Shown here: positions 26,857 to 35,529 of the stretch, piece by piece
How the letters are laid out: every line of letters begins with the position of its first letter
Numbering within the stretch: position 1 is the first letter of the stretch
Assembly: GCF_900115675.1 (NCBI RefSeq)
Contig: NZ_FOXI01000003.1
Span: 170,767-234,766 of the forward strand
DNA from: Halolamina pelagica
GTDB taxonomy: Archaea > Halobacteriota > Halobacteria > Halobacteriales > Haloferacaceae
Direction: 5' to 3'
DNA: 64,000 nt
Notes under the pieces: generated by a model
What the model was told of the DNA's origin: nothing
Database searches by the model: none
The model's input: the letters and a program-made list of their open reading frames with translations, nothing else
Program-made: the position numbers and the translations under genes

Positions 26857-27369
26857 TCACTCCGCGAGTTCGATCCCGAACCGGTCCTCGAGCTTGGCGA
26901 TCACGCTCCCACTCACGTCGGCGCGGATGGCGCGCCCGTCCTCGACGGCGAGCAGGTCGTCCTCGTCGAACTCCAACTCCGCGGCCAGTTCGTCGGTCGT
27001 GAGCCCGGCGTCCTGCCGCGCTTCGGTGACGACGTCGCCGTAGCCCGAGACGAGGTAGGGGAGGCTGTCGTCGTCGTAGTCGGTCTCCTCGACCCACTCG
27101 GTGTCGGGCTGGCTCGAGTCCATCAGCTTCGCGGTGTTCTGAGCCGCCTTCTTCTTGCGGTTCTCGGGCTCGCCGCGGGCGCCGCGCTCCTGCTCGCGTT
27201 TCTTCTCGTCCTTGCTCCGGTTCGCGCCCATGGGCTCGCAGTCCGAACAGACCAGCAGCTCCGCTCCCGCCACGTTCGCCTTCCGCAGCGAGGCGGACTC
27301 GGTGCCACAGAGTTCGCAGGCGTCCCCGTCGTCGCCGCCGCCGGCGCCGCCGGTCGAGTACTTGGCCAT
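26857..27369 (-). CDS. multiprotein bridging factor aMBF1
   Basis: A 170-residue archaeal MBF1. The N-terminal zinc ribbon has CELCGTES then CSDCEP, a basic linker follows (KDEKKREQERGARGEPENRKKK), and the C-terminus holds a Cro-type helix-turn-helix (residues about 115-165, VVTEARQDAGLTTDELAAELEFDEDDLLAVEDG). In eukaryotes MBF1 links activators to TBP; in archaea it has been linked to ribosomes. The start at 27369 is an ATG with the zinc ribbon 18 residues in. It ends three bases from the tandem duplication. Confidence 0.92.
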   Translation of the reverse strand: MAKYSTGGAGGGDDGDACELCGTESASLRKANVAGAELLVCSDCEPMGANRSKDEKKREQERGARGEPENRKKKAAQNTAKLMDSSQPDTEWVEETDYDDDSLPYLVSGYGDVVTEARQDAGLTTDELAAELEFDEDDLLAVEDGRAIRADVSGSVIAKLEDRFGIELAE

Positions 27370-27439
27370 GGCCCGGCTACGGGCCGCGCCGACATTAATT
27401 CGTGGTCGTCGGATCGCTCATTCGTCCCCGGCGCGACCG

Positions 27440-28366
27440 TCAGGGAAGCAGCGCCGGCCCCGCGGTCACGAGTGCGACGCCGAGGACGACCAGCGCCGCG
27501 CCGGCGACGACGCCGCGGGTCACCCGCTCCAGGTCGCCGAGCAGGAAGTACGCGAACACGGTGGTGAAAAGCGGCGCCGTCGCCGCCAGCGGGTCGACGA
27601 CGGCGACGGTCCCCTCGGGGTGGCCAAAGGCCGCGAACAGCGAGAGCAGCGCGACCGCGGTGACGGTGCCGCTGCCGGCGAAGTACTTCCAGGTCTCCAG
27701 GGGGGAGTTACGGAGCTCGCTCACCCGCCCCCGGGCGACCGCGTAGCCGGCGAGCACCGCCAGCGCGGCCAGTTCGTTGAGCGCGACCGCCTCCAGCGAA
27801 CTCACGGCCGAACTGGTCAGCCCGTAGCGCCGCAGCACGTTGCCGATCGCGAAACAGACCGCGGCGCCGACGGGAAAGAGGAGTTCGTAGGACTCCCAAC
27901 CGCCGATGTCGCCGCCTTTCGCCAGCGCGAGCGCGGCGAGGCCCACGACGAGGACGACGACGCCGACGGCGGTGGTGAGCGCCGCCGGCTCGCCGAGGAA
28001 GCCGACCGCGAGCAGCGTCGCGAACAGCGGCCGGGCGGAGATGCCGGCGCTGTTCACGCTCGCGCCCACGCGGTCGACGCCGACGAACGTCGCCAGCCGC
28101 CCCAGCGCGGTGCCGACGACGCCGGCCAGGATGAACACCCCGAACGTCTCGGGCGTCAGCCCGGCGAACGCGTCGCCGCCCTGCAGGGCCGCTAGCGCGA
28201 GCAGGTAGAGCGTGCTGTCGACGATCACGACCACCAGCGACGCCTGCAGCGAGGTCCCGCCCGCCGCCATCCCGCGCTTCGAGAGCACCGGCGAGAATCC
28301 CCACAGGAGCGCCGGCACGAGCGCGAGCGCGTACACCACCGGCGGCGCGGCGAGGGCGTCTGCCAT
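27440..28366 (-). CDS. EamA/DMT-family transporter
   Basis: A 308-residue protein with ten predicted membrane segments forming two EamA repeats, the standard drug/metabolite transporter layout. The first repeat begins ALALVPALLWGFSPVLSKRG and the second ends FTTVFAYFLLGDLERVTRG. Direction and substrate are unknown; family members mostly export amino acids, nucleosides or sugars. The ATG at 28366 is chosen over one nine codons upstream because MADALAAPPVVY leads directly into the first segment. Downstream on the same strand is aMBF1, about 70 bases away. Confidence 0.88.
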   Translation of the reverse strand: MADALAAPPVVYALALVPALLWGFSPVLSKRGMAAGGTSLQASLVVVIVDSTLYLLALAALQGGDAFAGLTPETFGVFILAGVVGTALGRLATFVGVDRVGASVNSAGISARPLFATLLAVGFLGEPAALTTAVGVVVLVVGLAALALAKGGDIGGWESYELLFPVGAAVCFAIGNVLRRYGLTSSAVSSLEAVALNELAALAVLAGYAVARGRVSELRNSPLETWKYFAGSGTVTAVALLSLFAAFGHPEGTVAVVDPLAATAPLFTTVFAYFLLGDLERVTRGVVAGAALVVLGVALVTAGPALLP

Positions 28367-28490
28367 CGTCGAGTCGTTCGACGCCCGCCACAAGGGGCCG
28401 TCGATTCCGGCAGTCGGGTACGTGTCGCGCTCCCACGCCAGCGCGTACCGACGGGATTATGCGCCCCACGGTCCCCAGTTCCTTTAGGCG

Positions 28491-29636
28491 ATGAAACTAC
28501 ACGAATACCAGGCGAAGGAGGTGTTCGCCGAGGCCGGGATTCCCGTTCCGGCGTCGCGACTCGCCTCGTCGGTCGAGGAGGTCGTCGAGGCGGTCGGGGA
28601 GATCGGCTACCCCGCCGCGATCAAGGCACAGGTCCACGTCGGCGGCCGCGGGAAGGCCGGCGGCATCGAGATCGTCACGAGCGAGGACGAGGCCCGCGAG
28701 GCCGCCGAGTCGATCCTCGGCATGGACCTGAAGGGCTACACCGTTGAGCGCGTGCTCGTGGAGGAGGGCGTCGACTTCGTTGACGAACTCTACGTGGGCG
28801 TCACGATGGACCGCGCGGCCGGCGAGCCGGTCGCGATGGTCTCCACCGAGGGCGGCGTCGACATCGAGGAGGTCGCCGAGGAGAGTCCCGAGGCGATCGC
28901 CCGCGAGCACGTCGACCCCGCGTTCGGCATGCACCCCTACGAGTCCCGGAAGGTCGTCTACGAGGCCGGCGTCGAGCAGCAGTTCGCCGGCGACGTGGCG
29001 TCGATCCTGCGGACGCTGTTCGAGCTCTACGAGGACTCCGACGCCTCCGAGATCGAGGTCAACCCCGTGATGATCACGGCCGACGACGACGTGATCGCCG
29101 CGGACGCGGTGATGAACATCGACGACGACGCGCTGTTCCGCCAGCCCGAGCTGGCCGAGATGGAGGAGGACGCCTACCAGAACGACCTCGAGCGCAAGGC
29201 CGGCGAGTACGGCTTCGACTACGTCCGTCTGTCGGGCAACGTCGGCATCATCGGCAACGGCGCGGGGCTGGTGATGACGACGCTCGACCTCGTGGACTAC
29301 TACGGCGGCCAGCCCGCCAACTTCCTCGACATCGGCGGCGGCGCCAAGGCCGAGCGCGTAACCAACGCGCTCGACATGGTGTTCTCCGACGAGAACGTCG
29401 ATTCGGTCGTGTTCAACATCTTCGGCGGGATCACCCGCGGCGACGAGGTCGCGAAGGGGATCAACGAGGCGCTGGAGCAGTTCGACGAGATCCCGAAGCC
29501 GGTGACGGTCCGGCTCGCGGGCACCAACGCCGAGGAGGGGATGGAGATCCTGAACACCGACCTCGTGACGGTGGAGAAGACGCTGGAGTCGGCGGTCCAG
29601 CGTGCGGTCGCTGACGCCGAGGAGGTGAACCAATGA
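28491..29636 (+). CDS. sucC: succinyl-CoA synthetase beta subunit
   Basis: A 381-residue ADP/GDP-forming succinate-CoA ligase beta subunit of the TCA cycle. The N-terminal ATP-grasp domain has [20 protein letters not shown] and [11 protein letters not shown], and the C-terminal ligase domain has [19 protein letters not shown] and [16 protein letters not shown]. It overlaps sucD by four bases (ATGA), so the two subunits are made in a fixed ratio. A TATA-like ATTATGCG lies about 33 bases before the ATG. Confidence 0.97.
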   Translation: MKLHEYQAKEVFAEAGIPVPASRLASSVEEVVEAVGEIGYPAAIKAQVHVGGRGKAGGIEIVTSEDEAREAAESILGMDLKGYTVERVLVEEGVDFVDELYVGVTMDRAAGEPVAMVSTEGGVDIEEVAEESPEAIAREHVDPAFGMHPYESRKVVYEAGVEQQFAGDVASILRTLFELYEDSDASEIEVNPVMITADDDVIAADAVMNIDDDALFRQPELAEMEEDAYQNDLERKAGEYGFDYVRLSGNVGIIGNGAGLVMTTLDLVDYYGGQPANFLDIGGGAKAERVTNALDMVFSDENVDSVVFNIFGGITRGDEVAKGINEALEQFDEIPKPVTVRLAGTNAEEGMEILNTDLVTVEKTLESAVQRAVADAEEVNQ

Positions 29637-30502
29637 GCATTCTCGTCGACGACGACACCCGAGTCGTGGTACAGGGCATCACCGGCGGGGAGGGCAACTT
29701 CCACGCCGAGCAGATGATCGAGTACGGCACCAACGTGGTCGCCGGCGCCGTCCCCGGCAAGGGCGGCCAGGAGGCCGCGGGCGTGCCGGTGTACGACACC
29801 GTCGAGGAGGCGGCGATCGAGGAGGACGCCGACGCCTCCGTGATCTTCGTGCCGCCGGCGTTCGCGGGCGACGCCATCTTCGAGGCGCTCGACGCGCCGC
29901 TGGACCTCGCGGTGGCGATCACCGAGGGCGTCCCCACCCAGGACATGGCGAAGGTGAACAAGCGCCTCTCGGAGGTCGACACCCGCCTGATCGGGCCGAA
30001 CTGTCCGGGCATCATCACCCCCGGCGAAGCCAAACTCGGCATCCTGCCGGGCAACATCTTCTCGGAAGGGAAGGTGGGGCTGGTCTCCCGCTCCGGCACG
30101 CTGACCTACCAGGTCGTGGACAGCCTCACCCAGCGCGGCATCGGGCAGAGCACCGCCGTCGGCATCGGCGGCGACCCCATCATCGGCACCTCGTTCGTCG
30201 ACGCGCTCGAACTGTTCGAGCAGGACCCCGAGACCGCGGCCGTCGTGATGTGCGGCGAGATCGGCGGCGAGGACGAGGAGCAGGCCGCCGCGTACATCGC
30301 GGAGAACATGGAGACGCCCGTCGCCGGCTTCATCGCCGGCCGCACGGCGCCGCCGGGCAAGCGGATGGGTCACGCCGGCGCCATCGTCTCCGGCAGCGGC
30401 ACCGGGACCGCCGAGAGCAAGATCGACGCGCTCAACGACGCGGGCGTCCCCGTCGGCGACACTCCCGAGGAGGTCGCCGACAACGTCGAGAGCTTCCTCT
30501 AA
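29633..30502 (+). CDS. sucD: succinyl-CoA synthetase alpha subunit
   Basis: A 289-residue alpha subunit. The CoA-binding N-terminus is [16 protein letters not shown], the [17 protein letters not shown] segment follows, and the phosphorylated active-site histidine lies in [13 protein letters not shown]. The C-terminus ends in the usual helix. The start overlaps the sucC stop. Together the subunits interconvert succinyl-CoA and succinate with substrate-level nucleotide phosphorylation. Confidence 0.97.
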   Translation: MSILVDDDTRVVVQGITGGEGNFHAEQMIEYGTNVVAGAVPGKGGQEAAGVPVYDTVEEAAIEEDADASVIFVPPAFAGDAIFEALDAPLDLAVAITEGVPTQDMAKVNKRLSEVDTRLIGPNCPGIITPGEAKLGILPGNIFSEGKVGLVSRSGTLTYQVVDSLTQRGIGQSTAVGIGGDPIIGTSFVDALELFEQDPETAAVVMCGEIGGEDEEQAAAYIAENMETPVAGFIAGRTAPPGKRMGHAGAIVSGSGTGTAESKIDALNDAGVPVGDTPEEVADNVESFL

Positions 30503-30506
30503 CGCG

Positions 30507-31232
30507 CTACCTGTCGTCGCCGTCGCCGGTCCCGCCGTCGATGGCGGCGGTCGCGTTCTCGCCGATCCCGCTGGTCGGCTCACCCCGTTCGCCGACCGTC
30601 GCCGCGAGCACCGACGAGACGCCCCGCCGGAGTCGCTCCGAGAGCGCCTGCTCGGAGATGTCGAACCGGTCGGACAGCGTCTCGAGGTCGGCCTTCCGGG
30701 GCACTTCGAAGTAGCCCGCCCGCAGCGCTTCCTGCAGCGCTTCGGTCTGTTTCTCCGAGAGGTCGTACTCCTGTCCGTGCTCGTCGTTCGCGGGGTGGGC
30801 TCGCAGGAGGTCGACGCTGAACCCGTTCTCCCGGAGGAGGCGGATGTACTCCGTCAGCGCCTCGCGGTCCGGGAGCCGCACCTTCAGCACCGCGCCCTCG
30901 ACGCTCGTCTCAATGGAGAGCCGTGAGGCGCCGGTCTGCCGGTCGATCGGGCCGGGGTTCGTCGTTTCGTCCCGATTGACGACCACGCGGTAGAGCCGCC
31001 GGTCCTCGCCGCTGTCGATGCACTCGTACTCGGCGATCGTCGGGTCGTCGGGGAACGCGGCTTCGAACGCCTCGAAATCGCCGTCCGAGGCCCAGACGAA
31101 CAGGACGGGATCGGACGCCCGATCGGCCGCGGTGGCCCACTCCCGCTCGAGGGTCATCCCGGGGGCTGCCTGTACCGACGGCCACATCACCAGCTGTGCG
31201 TCGGTCAGGCGGAGTTCGGCGATGAGGCTCAC
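30507..31232 (-). CDS. Bat-type helix-turn-helix regulator
   Basis: A 241-residue protein of the haloarchaeal bacterio-opsin-activator group. The C-terminal HTH_10-type domain spans about residues 155-220 (LSEKQTEALQEALRAGYFEVPRK then LETLSDRFDISEQALSERLRRG). The N-terminal ~145 residues are an alpha/beta sensor-like domain without recognisable motif. The start is GTG at 31232, and a TATA-like TTAGTAAC lies about 25 bases upstream, so it is likely leaderless. It follows sucD convergently with four bases between stops. Target genes unknown. Confidence 0.85.
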   Translation of the reverse strand: MSLIAELRLTDAQLVMWPSVQAAPGMTLEREWATAADRASDPVLFVWASDGDFEAFEAAFPDDPTIAEYECIDSGEDRRLYRVVVNRDETTNPGPIDRQTGASRLSIETSVEGAVLKVRLPDREALTEYIRLLRENGFSVDLLRAHPANDEHGQEYDLSEKQTEALQEALRAGYFEVPRKADLETLSDRFDISEQALSERLRRGVSSVLAATVGERGEPTSGIGENATAAIDGGTGDGDDR

Positions 31233-31429
31233 GGGCGTCGCTTCGACGGCCTGTTACTAAGGTTATGTGGCGTGGAAAACGGGGGTGGACGGGAAGGGAT
31301 CCACACCCCGCTGTCAGAGGCGGCCCATCCGACGCTGGTGCGCCGGTGGACATCGAAACGTTCGTTCGGTGTCGGGGTAGTCCTTTGGCTTGTGTGCTCC
31401 GGGCTTTAAAGTAGGCCCCCCGATTCGTC

Positions 31430-32596
31430 TCACGCGAACAGCGAGCCGACCGCCGCCAGCTCGACGTGCTCGGTCTCGATCGCGGCGTCGGGGTCGCCGA
31501 AGCCGCGCCCGGTCGCGACCAGCACAGCTGTGTCGCCGCGATCGAGGACGCGGGCGTCCCGGAGGGGCTCCAGCGCCGCCAGCGTCGTCGCGGAGGCGGG
31601 TTCCACCGCCAGCCCCGCGCCGGCGAACCGCTCCCCGGCGCGCTCGATGGCCGCGTCGTCGACGGCGACGACGGCGCCGTCGGTCGCCCGCGCGGCGGCG
31701 AGCGCCCGGCTCCCGCTCGGCGGGTCGGCGTTGGCGATCGAGTACGCGATCGTCTCCCCGCCCTCGACCGGTGTCACCTCGTCGTCGCCGCGTGCGTACG
31801 CCTCCGCGATGGGCGCGCAGGCGGCCGCCTGCACGAAGCAGAGTTTCGGCGGCGAGTCGAGCAGGCCGGCCCCCGTCAGCGCTCGGACCGCCTGCCACGT
31901 CCCGCTGGCGTGGCCGCCGCTGCTGACCGGGAGTACGAGCGCGTCCGGCGCGTCGTCCAGTTGGACCAGCACCTCGAGCGCCGTCGTCGCCTGGCCGGCC
32001 ACCCGCCACGGGGCGTCGCTGTTCAGGAAGCGCACGCCCGCCTCTCGGCCCACCTCGAGCGCCTCGTGGTAGAGTCGGCCGTAGTCGCCGTCGACGCGGA
32101 CCAGTCGCGGGCCGTGGCGCGCGATGGCGGCGAGTCGCTCGTCGGCGATGTCGGCCGGGACGAGCACGGTGCAGTCCATCCCGGCCGCGGCGGCGCCCGC
32201 GGCGACGCTCTCGGCCATGTTGCCGTGGGAGACGGTGCCGACGCGGTCCTCGCCGCGTTCGAGCGCGGCGGCGATCCCGAACGCCGTCCCGCGGTCCTTG
32301 AAGCTCCCCGTCGGGTTCAGCCCCTCCGGTTTCACGTGGACGGCGACGCCGTCGGTGTCCAGCGATTCAGTTCGGACGAGCGGAGTTCCGCCCGCGGCGG
32401 CGGGCAGCCCGTTGCCGGGGCTGGGGGAGTCGACGCCCAGCAGCGGCAGCACGTCCCACATGGACTCGACGCAGGTCGGGAACGAGTCGGGCGCTGCATC
32501 GGGATCGGTCTCGAGCCAGAGCGGCTCGCCGCAGTCGCACCGCACCCGGCGGTGGTCGTCGGTTCGGGCGTCGCAGCGCCAGCAGACGCGGGTCAT
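31430..32596 (-). CDS. thrC: threonine synthase
   Basis: A 388-residue PLP enzyme of fold type II. The N-terminal zinc ribbon is CWRCDARTDD with CDCGEPL, typical of archaeal ThrC. The PLP lysine lies in GSFKDRGTAFG, and the phosphate-binding loop is VSSGGHASGTW. It converts O-phosphohomoserine to threonine. The ATG at 32596 is chosen over one nine codons upstream because MTRVCW puts the zinc ribbon at the N-terminus. The 197 bases between this gene's stop and the regulator gene at 31232 hold only that gene's promoter as far as I can see. Confidence 0.88.
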   Translation of the reverse strand: MTRVCWRCDARTDDHRRVRCDCGEPLWLETDPDAAPDSFPTCVESMWDVLPLLGVDSPSPGNGLPAAAGGTPLVRTESLDTDGVAVHVKPEGLNPTGSFKDRGTAFGIAAALERGEDRVGTVSHGNMAESVAAGAAAAGMDCTVLVPADIADERLAAIARHGPRLVRVDGDYGRLYHEALEVGREAGVRFLNSDAPWRVAGQATTALEVLVQLDDAPDALVLPVSSGGHASGTWQAVRALTGAGLLDSPPKLCFVQAAACAPIAEAYARGDDEVTPVEGGETIAYSIANADPPSGSRALAAARATDGAVVAVDDAAIERAGERFAGAGLAVEPASATTLAALEPLRDARVLDRGDTAVLVATGRGFGDPDAAIETEHVELAAVGSLFA

Positions 32597-32735
32597 GGTG
32601 CTTGGTGAGGGCGGGAAGCGCAAGAAGGGTTCGGGTCCGGTGGCGGTCTCGGCGACGCCGTCGGCAGTCGGTGAGCGTCGCTGGCCTCGGGTGATCGGGG
32701 GCGTCGGCGAAGCGGGTCAGTGACGCGGGAGAGTG

Positions 32736-32745
32736 ATCTATATCC
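32736..32745 (+). promoter_or_regulatory. TATA-like element of the histidine kinase gene at 32768
   Basis: The sequence ATCTATATCC is centred 27 bases upstream of the ATG at 32768, implying a leaderless transcript. Confidence 0.6.
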
Positions 32746-32767
32746 CTCCCGAGTCTAACGTCGTTTC

Positions 32768-34594
32768 ATGGCGACGCACCCGCTGAACGATCTCGTTCCG
32801 TTCGCGACGGGTGACCGCCGGATCGACGTGCTCGTCGTCGACGACGACGAGCAATTCGCGGCGATGACGGCGAGGTTCCTCGATGCGGAGCTTCCCGACG
32901 CTCGGACGACGACGGTGACCGACCCGCGGACGGCGGTCGGGACGTTGCGGGACGGCGCGTTCGACTGCATCGTCAGCGACTTCGAGATGCCGTCGCTGTC
33001 GGGGCTCGAACTGCTCGAACGGGTCAGGGACGCGGGGATGGAGATCCCGTTCGTGCTGTTCACCGCCGCGGGGAGCGAGGAGGTCGCGAGCCGCGCCATC
33101 TCGAGGGGCGTCGACGAGTACGTCCAGAAGGGGGGCCGCGAGTCGTGTCTGGTGCTCGCGAACGCGGTCGAGCAGCTCGTGGCGAAACACTGGGCCGAGC
33201 AGGAGGCCCGGCGGGGCTATCTCGCCCTCGACTCGATCGACGAGGGGATCGGCATCGTCGACGCCGAGGGGATCCTCCGGTACGTCAACGAGGCCTACGC
33301 GTCGATGCACGGCTACGACCGCGACGCCCTGGTCGGCGAGCACTGGGAGCAGCTCTACCCCGACGACGAGATCGACCGGTTCCACGGGGAGGTGTTGCCC
33401 GAACTCTCCGTGGCGGGCTCCTGGCGCGGCGTCTCCACGGGGCTCGCGAGCGACGGCGAGCGCCTCCCGCAGCGACTGGTGCTGACGCGGATGCCCGACG
33501 GCGGCCACGTCTGCGTCAGCCAGGAGACCGACCGACGCGACCGTATCGAGGCGGTGTTCGAGCTCACGCCGGACATCGTCGTGATCCACGACGCCGAGGG
33601 ACGGATCGTCGACGCGAACCGGCAGGCCTGCGCGAAGCTGGGGTACGACCGCGAGGAGCTGTTGGGGATGACGGTCTGGGACCTCGACGTGAACGCCGAC
33701 CCCGACCGCGCTCGGGATTTCTGGCGGGAGCTCCCGATCGACACGCCGCGGCGGTTCGAGGGACGGCTCGAGCGCGCCGACGGCTCGACGTTCCCGGTCG
33801 AGATCCACCTGATCCGGCTGGAGATCGCCGGCGAGGAGCGGTTCGTCGCCATCGACCGGGACATCACCGAGCGGAAGGCCCGCGAGGAGGAGCTGGTCCG
33901 GAAGAACGAGCGCCTGGAGGAGTTCTCGAGCGTCGTGAGCCACGACCTCCGGAACCCGCTGCAGGTCGCCCAAGGGCGGATCGAGCTGCTCGCCGAGGAC
34001 GTCGACAGCGAGCACGTTCCGGACATCCAGCGCGCGCTCGATCGGATGGAAACGCTGATCGACGACCTGCTCACCATCGCCCGCCAAGGCGAGGACGCGA
34101 TGGCGTTCGAACCGGTCGACGTGGCGGCGGTCGCCACGGAAGCGTGGGGGACCGTCGAGACGGGCGCGGCCTCGCTGACCGTCGACGTCGAGGGACGGAT
34201 CGAGGCCGACCGCGATCAGCTCCGCCAGCTGTTCGAGAACCTGTTCCGGAACGCCATGGAGCATGGCTCCACCGGCGACCAGCCGCAGTCTGGTGACGCC
34301 GGCGAACACGGTTCGACTGGCGACCAGTCCGATGACGCCGCGGGGCGGGGCGCGCCGGACGTGACCGTCGGGACGCTCCCGGACGGGTTCTACGTCGCCG
34401 ACGACGGGCCGGGGATTCCGACCGACGAACGCGGGTCGGTGTTCGACCCCGGCTACTCGACCAGCTCCGAGGGGAGCGGCCTCGGGCTGAACATCGTCAG
34501 CAGCGTCGCCGACGCCCACGGCTGGGACGTCTCGGTGACCGAGAGCGATGCGGGCGGCGCCAGGTTCGAGATCACGGGCGTCGAGAACGGATAG
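32768..34594 (+). CDS. hybrid-type sensor kinase: receiver, two PAS domains, histidine kinase
   Basis: A 608-residue protein. An N-terminal receiver domain (VLVVDDDEQFAAM; acceptor aspartate in CIVSDFEMPSLSG near residue 65; lysine in YVQKGG) is followed by two PAS domains (about residues 145-255 and 258-375). Then comes a HisKA domain with the H-box SSVVSHDLRNPLQVAQGRIELL and a HATPase_c domain (FRNAMEHG, ADDGPGIPTDERG, GLGLNIVSSVADAHG). The order receiver-PAS-PAS-kinase is common in haloarchaea. An unusual ~30-residue insert directly after the N-box holds two copies of HGSTGDQ. No membrane segment is visible. Confidence 0.9.
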   Translation: MATHPLNDLVPFATGDRRIDVLVVDDDEQFAAMTARFLDAELPDARTTTVTDPRTAVGTLRDGAFDCIVSDFEMPSLSGLELLERVRDAGMEIPFVLFTAAGSEEVASRAISRGVDEYVQKGGRESCLVLANAVEQLVAKHWAEQEARRGYLALDSIDEGIGIVDAEGILRYVNEAYASMHGYDRDALVGEHWEQLYPDDEIDRFHGEVLPELSVAGSWRGVSTGLASDGERLPQRLVLTRMPDGGHVCVSQETDRRDRIEAVFELTPDIVVIHDAEGRIVDANRQACAKLGYDREELLGMTVWDLDVNADPDRARDFWRELPIDTPRRFEGRLERADGSTFPVEIHLIRLEIAGEERFVAIDRDITERKAREEELVRKNERLEEFSSVVSHDLRNPLQVAQGRIELLAEDVDSEHVPDIQRALDRMETLIDDLLTIARQGEDAMAFEPVDVAAVATEAWGTVETGAASLTVDVEGRIEADRDQLRQLFENLFRNAMEHGSTGDQPQSGDAGEHGSTGDQSDDAAGRGAPDVTVGTLPDGFYVADDGPGIPTDERGSVFDPGYSTSSEGSGLGLNIVSSVADAHGWDVSVTESDAGGARFEITGVENG

Positions 34595-34616
34595 CGGTCG
34601 TCGGGACCGAGGGCGA

Positions 34617-35504
34617 TCAGCGCTCCCCGCGGACCGCCACCAGCACCGGCACGTCGACGCGGCGGAGCACGCTCGACGCGACGCTGCCCAGCAGCGTCCG
34701 TCGGAGATCGCTACGGCCGTGCGAGCTCATCACGACCGCGTCGACGCCCTCGTCCTCGACGTACGCACGGATGCTGGCGGCCACGCTGCTCGAGGGCTTG
34801 GCGCGCTCGACGGCGGTCCGGATCTCGACGTCGGGGTTGTGGCCCCTGATCTCGTCGGCGGCGTCCTCGACGGCCGCCTGCCCACGGTTCTCGAGCCGTT
34901 CGACGAACTCGGCGTCGAGGCCGCCGGCGTCGAACGCCCCGCCGGCGGCCGCGAGGTCGATCACGTTCAGCAGGTCGACGCTGCCGCCGTCGATCCGGGC
35001 GAGTTCGGCGGCGTGGGGGAGCGCCAGCCCGGCGTTCTCGCTCCCGTCGGTCGGGACGAGCAGTCTGTCGGCCGCGAACGGCCCGGCCTCGTCGGGGACC
35101 ACGAACACCGGCACCTCGCTGCGGTGCAGCACCTGTTCAGTCGTGCCACCGAGCAGGCGCCGCTTCACGCCCGACAGCCCCTGGCGGCCGAGCACGATCA
35201 GGTCCGCGTCCGCCTCGTCCGCGTGGGCCGTGAGCCGTTTCGCGGGGTTGCCCTCGAGCAGTTCGCCGTCGGCGGGGTGGCCGACCTCGTCAGCGATCTC
35301 GTCGATCGCCGCGAGCACCGCCGCCCGCTCCTCGCGGAGTTCGCTGGCCTCGCTCGACCCGCGCGTGAGGTCGAGCGCCCCCTGTTCGACGACGTGGACC
35401 GCGGTCACTGCGGCGTCGACGCGTGCGGCGAGTTCGAGCGCGTACCGCGCCGCACGGTTCGACTCGTCGCTCCCGTCGACGCCGACGAGGATATGGTCGT
35501 ACAT
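34617..35504 (-). CDS. universal stress protein with two UspA domains
   Basis: A 295-residue protein made of two tandem UspA domains. Each has a beta-1 start (ILVGVDGSDESNRA; RLLVPTDGSENAGL) and a nucleotide-binding GxxGx9G loop (LGRQGLSGVKRRLLGGTTEQ; SSHGRSDLRRTLLGSVASS), so both may bind ATP. The ATG at 35504 is chosen because MYDHILVGVDG is the standard N-terminus; a start 16 codons upstream is unlikely. It begins 25 bases after the S9 peptidase gene on the same strand and may be co-transcribed with it. Confidence 0.9.
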   Translation of the reverse strand: MYDHILVGVDGSDESNRAARYALELAARVDAAVTAVHVVEQGALDLTRGSSEASELREERAAVLAAIDEIADEVGHPADGELLEGNPAKRLTAHADEADADLIVLGRQGLSGVKRRLLGGTTEQVLHRSEVPVFVVPDEAGPFAADRLLVPTDGSENAGLALPHAAELARIDGGSVDLLNVIDLAAAGGAFDAGGLDAEFVERLENRGQAAVEDAADEIRGHNPDVEIRTAVERAKPSSSVAASIRAYVEDEGVDAVVMSSHGRSDLRRTLLGSVASSVLRRVDVPVLVAVRGER

Positions 35505-35529
35505 GTCCGGGAGTTGGTACCGCTCCCCT

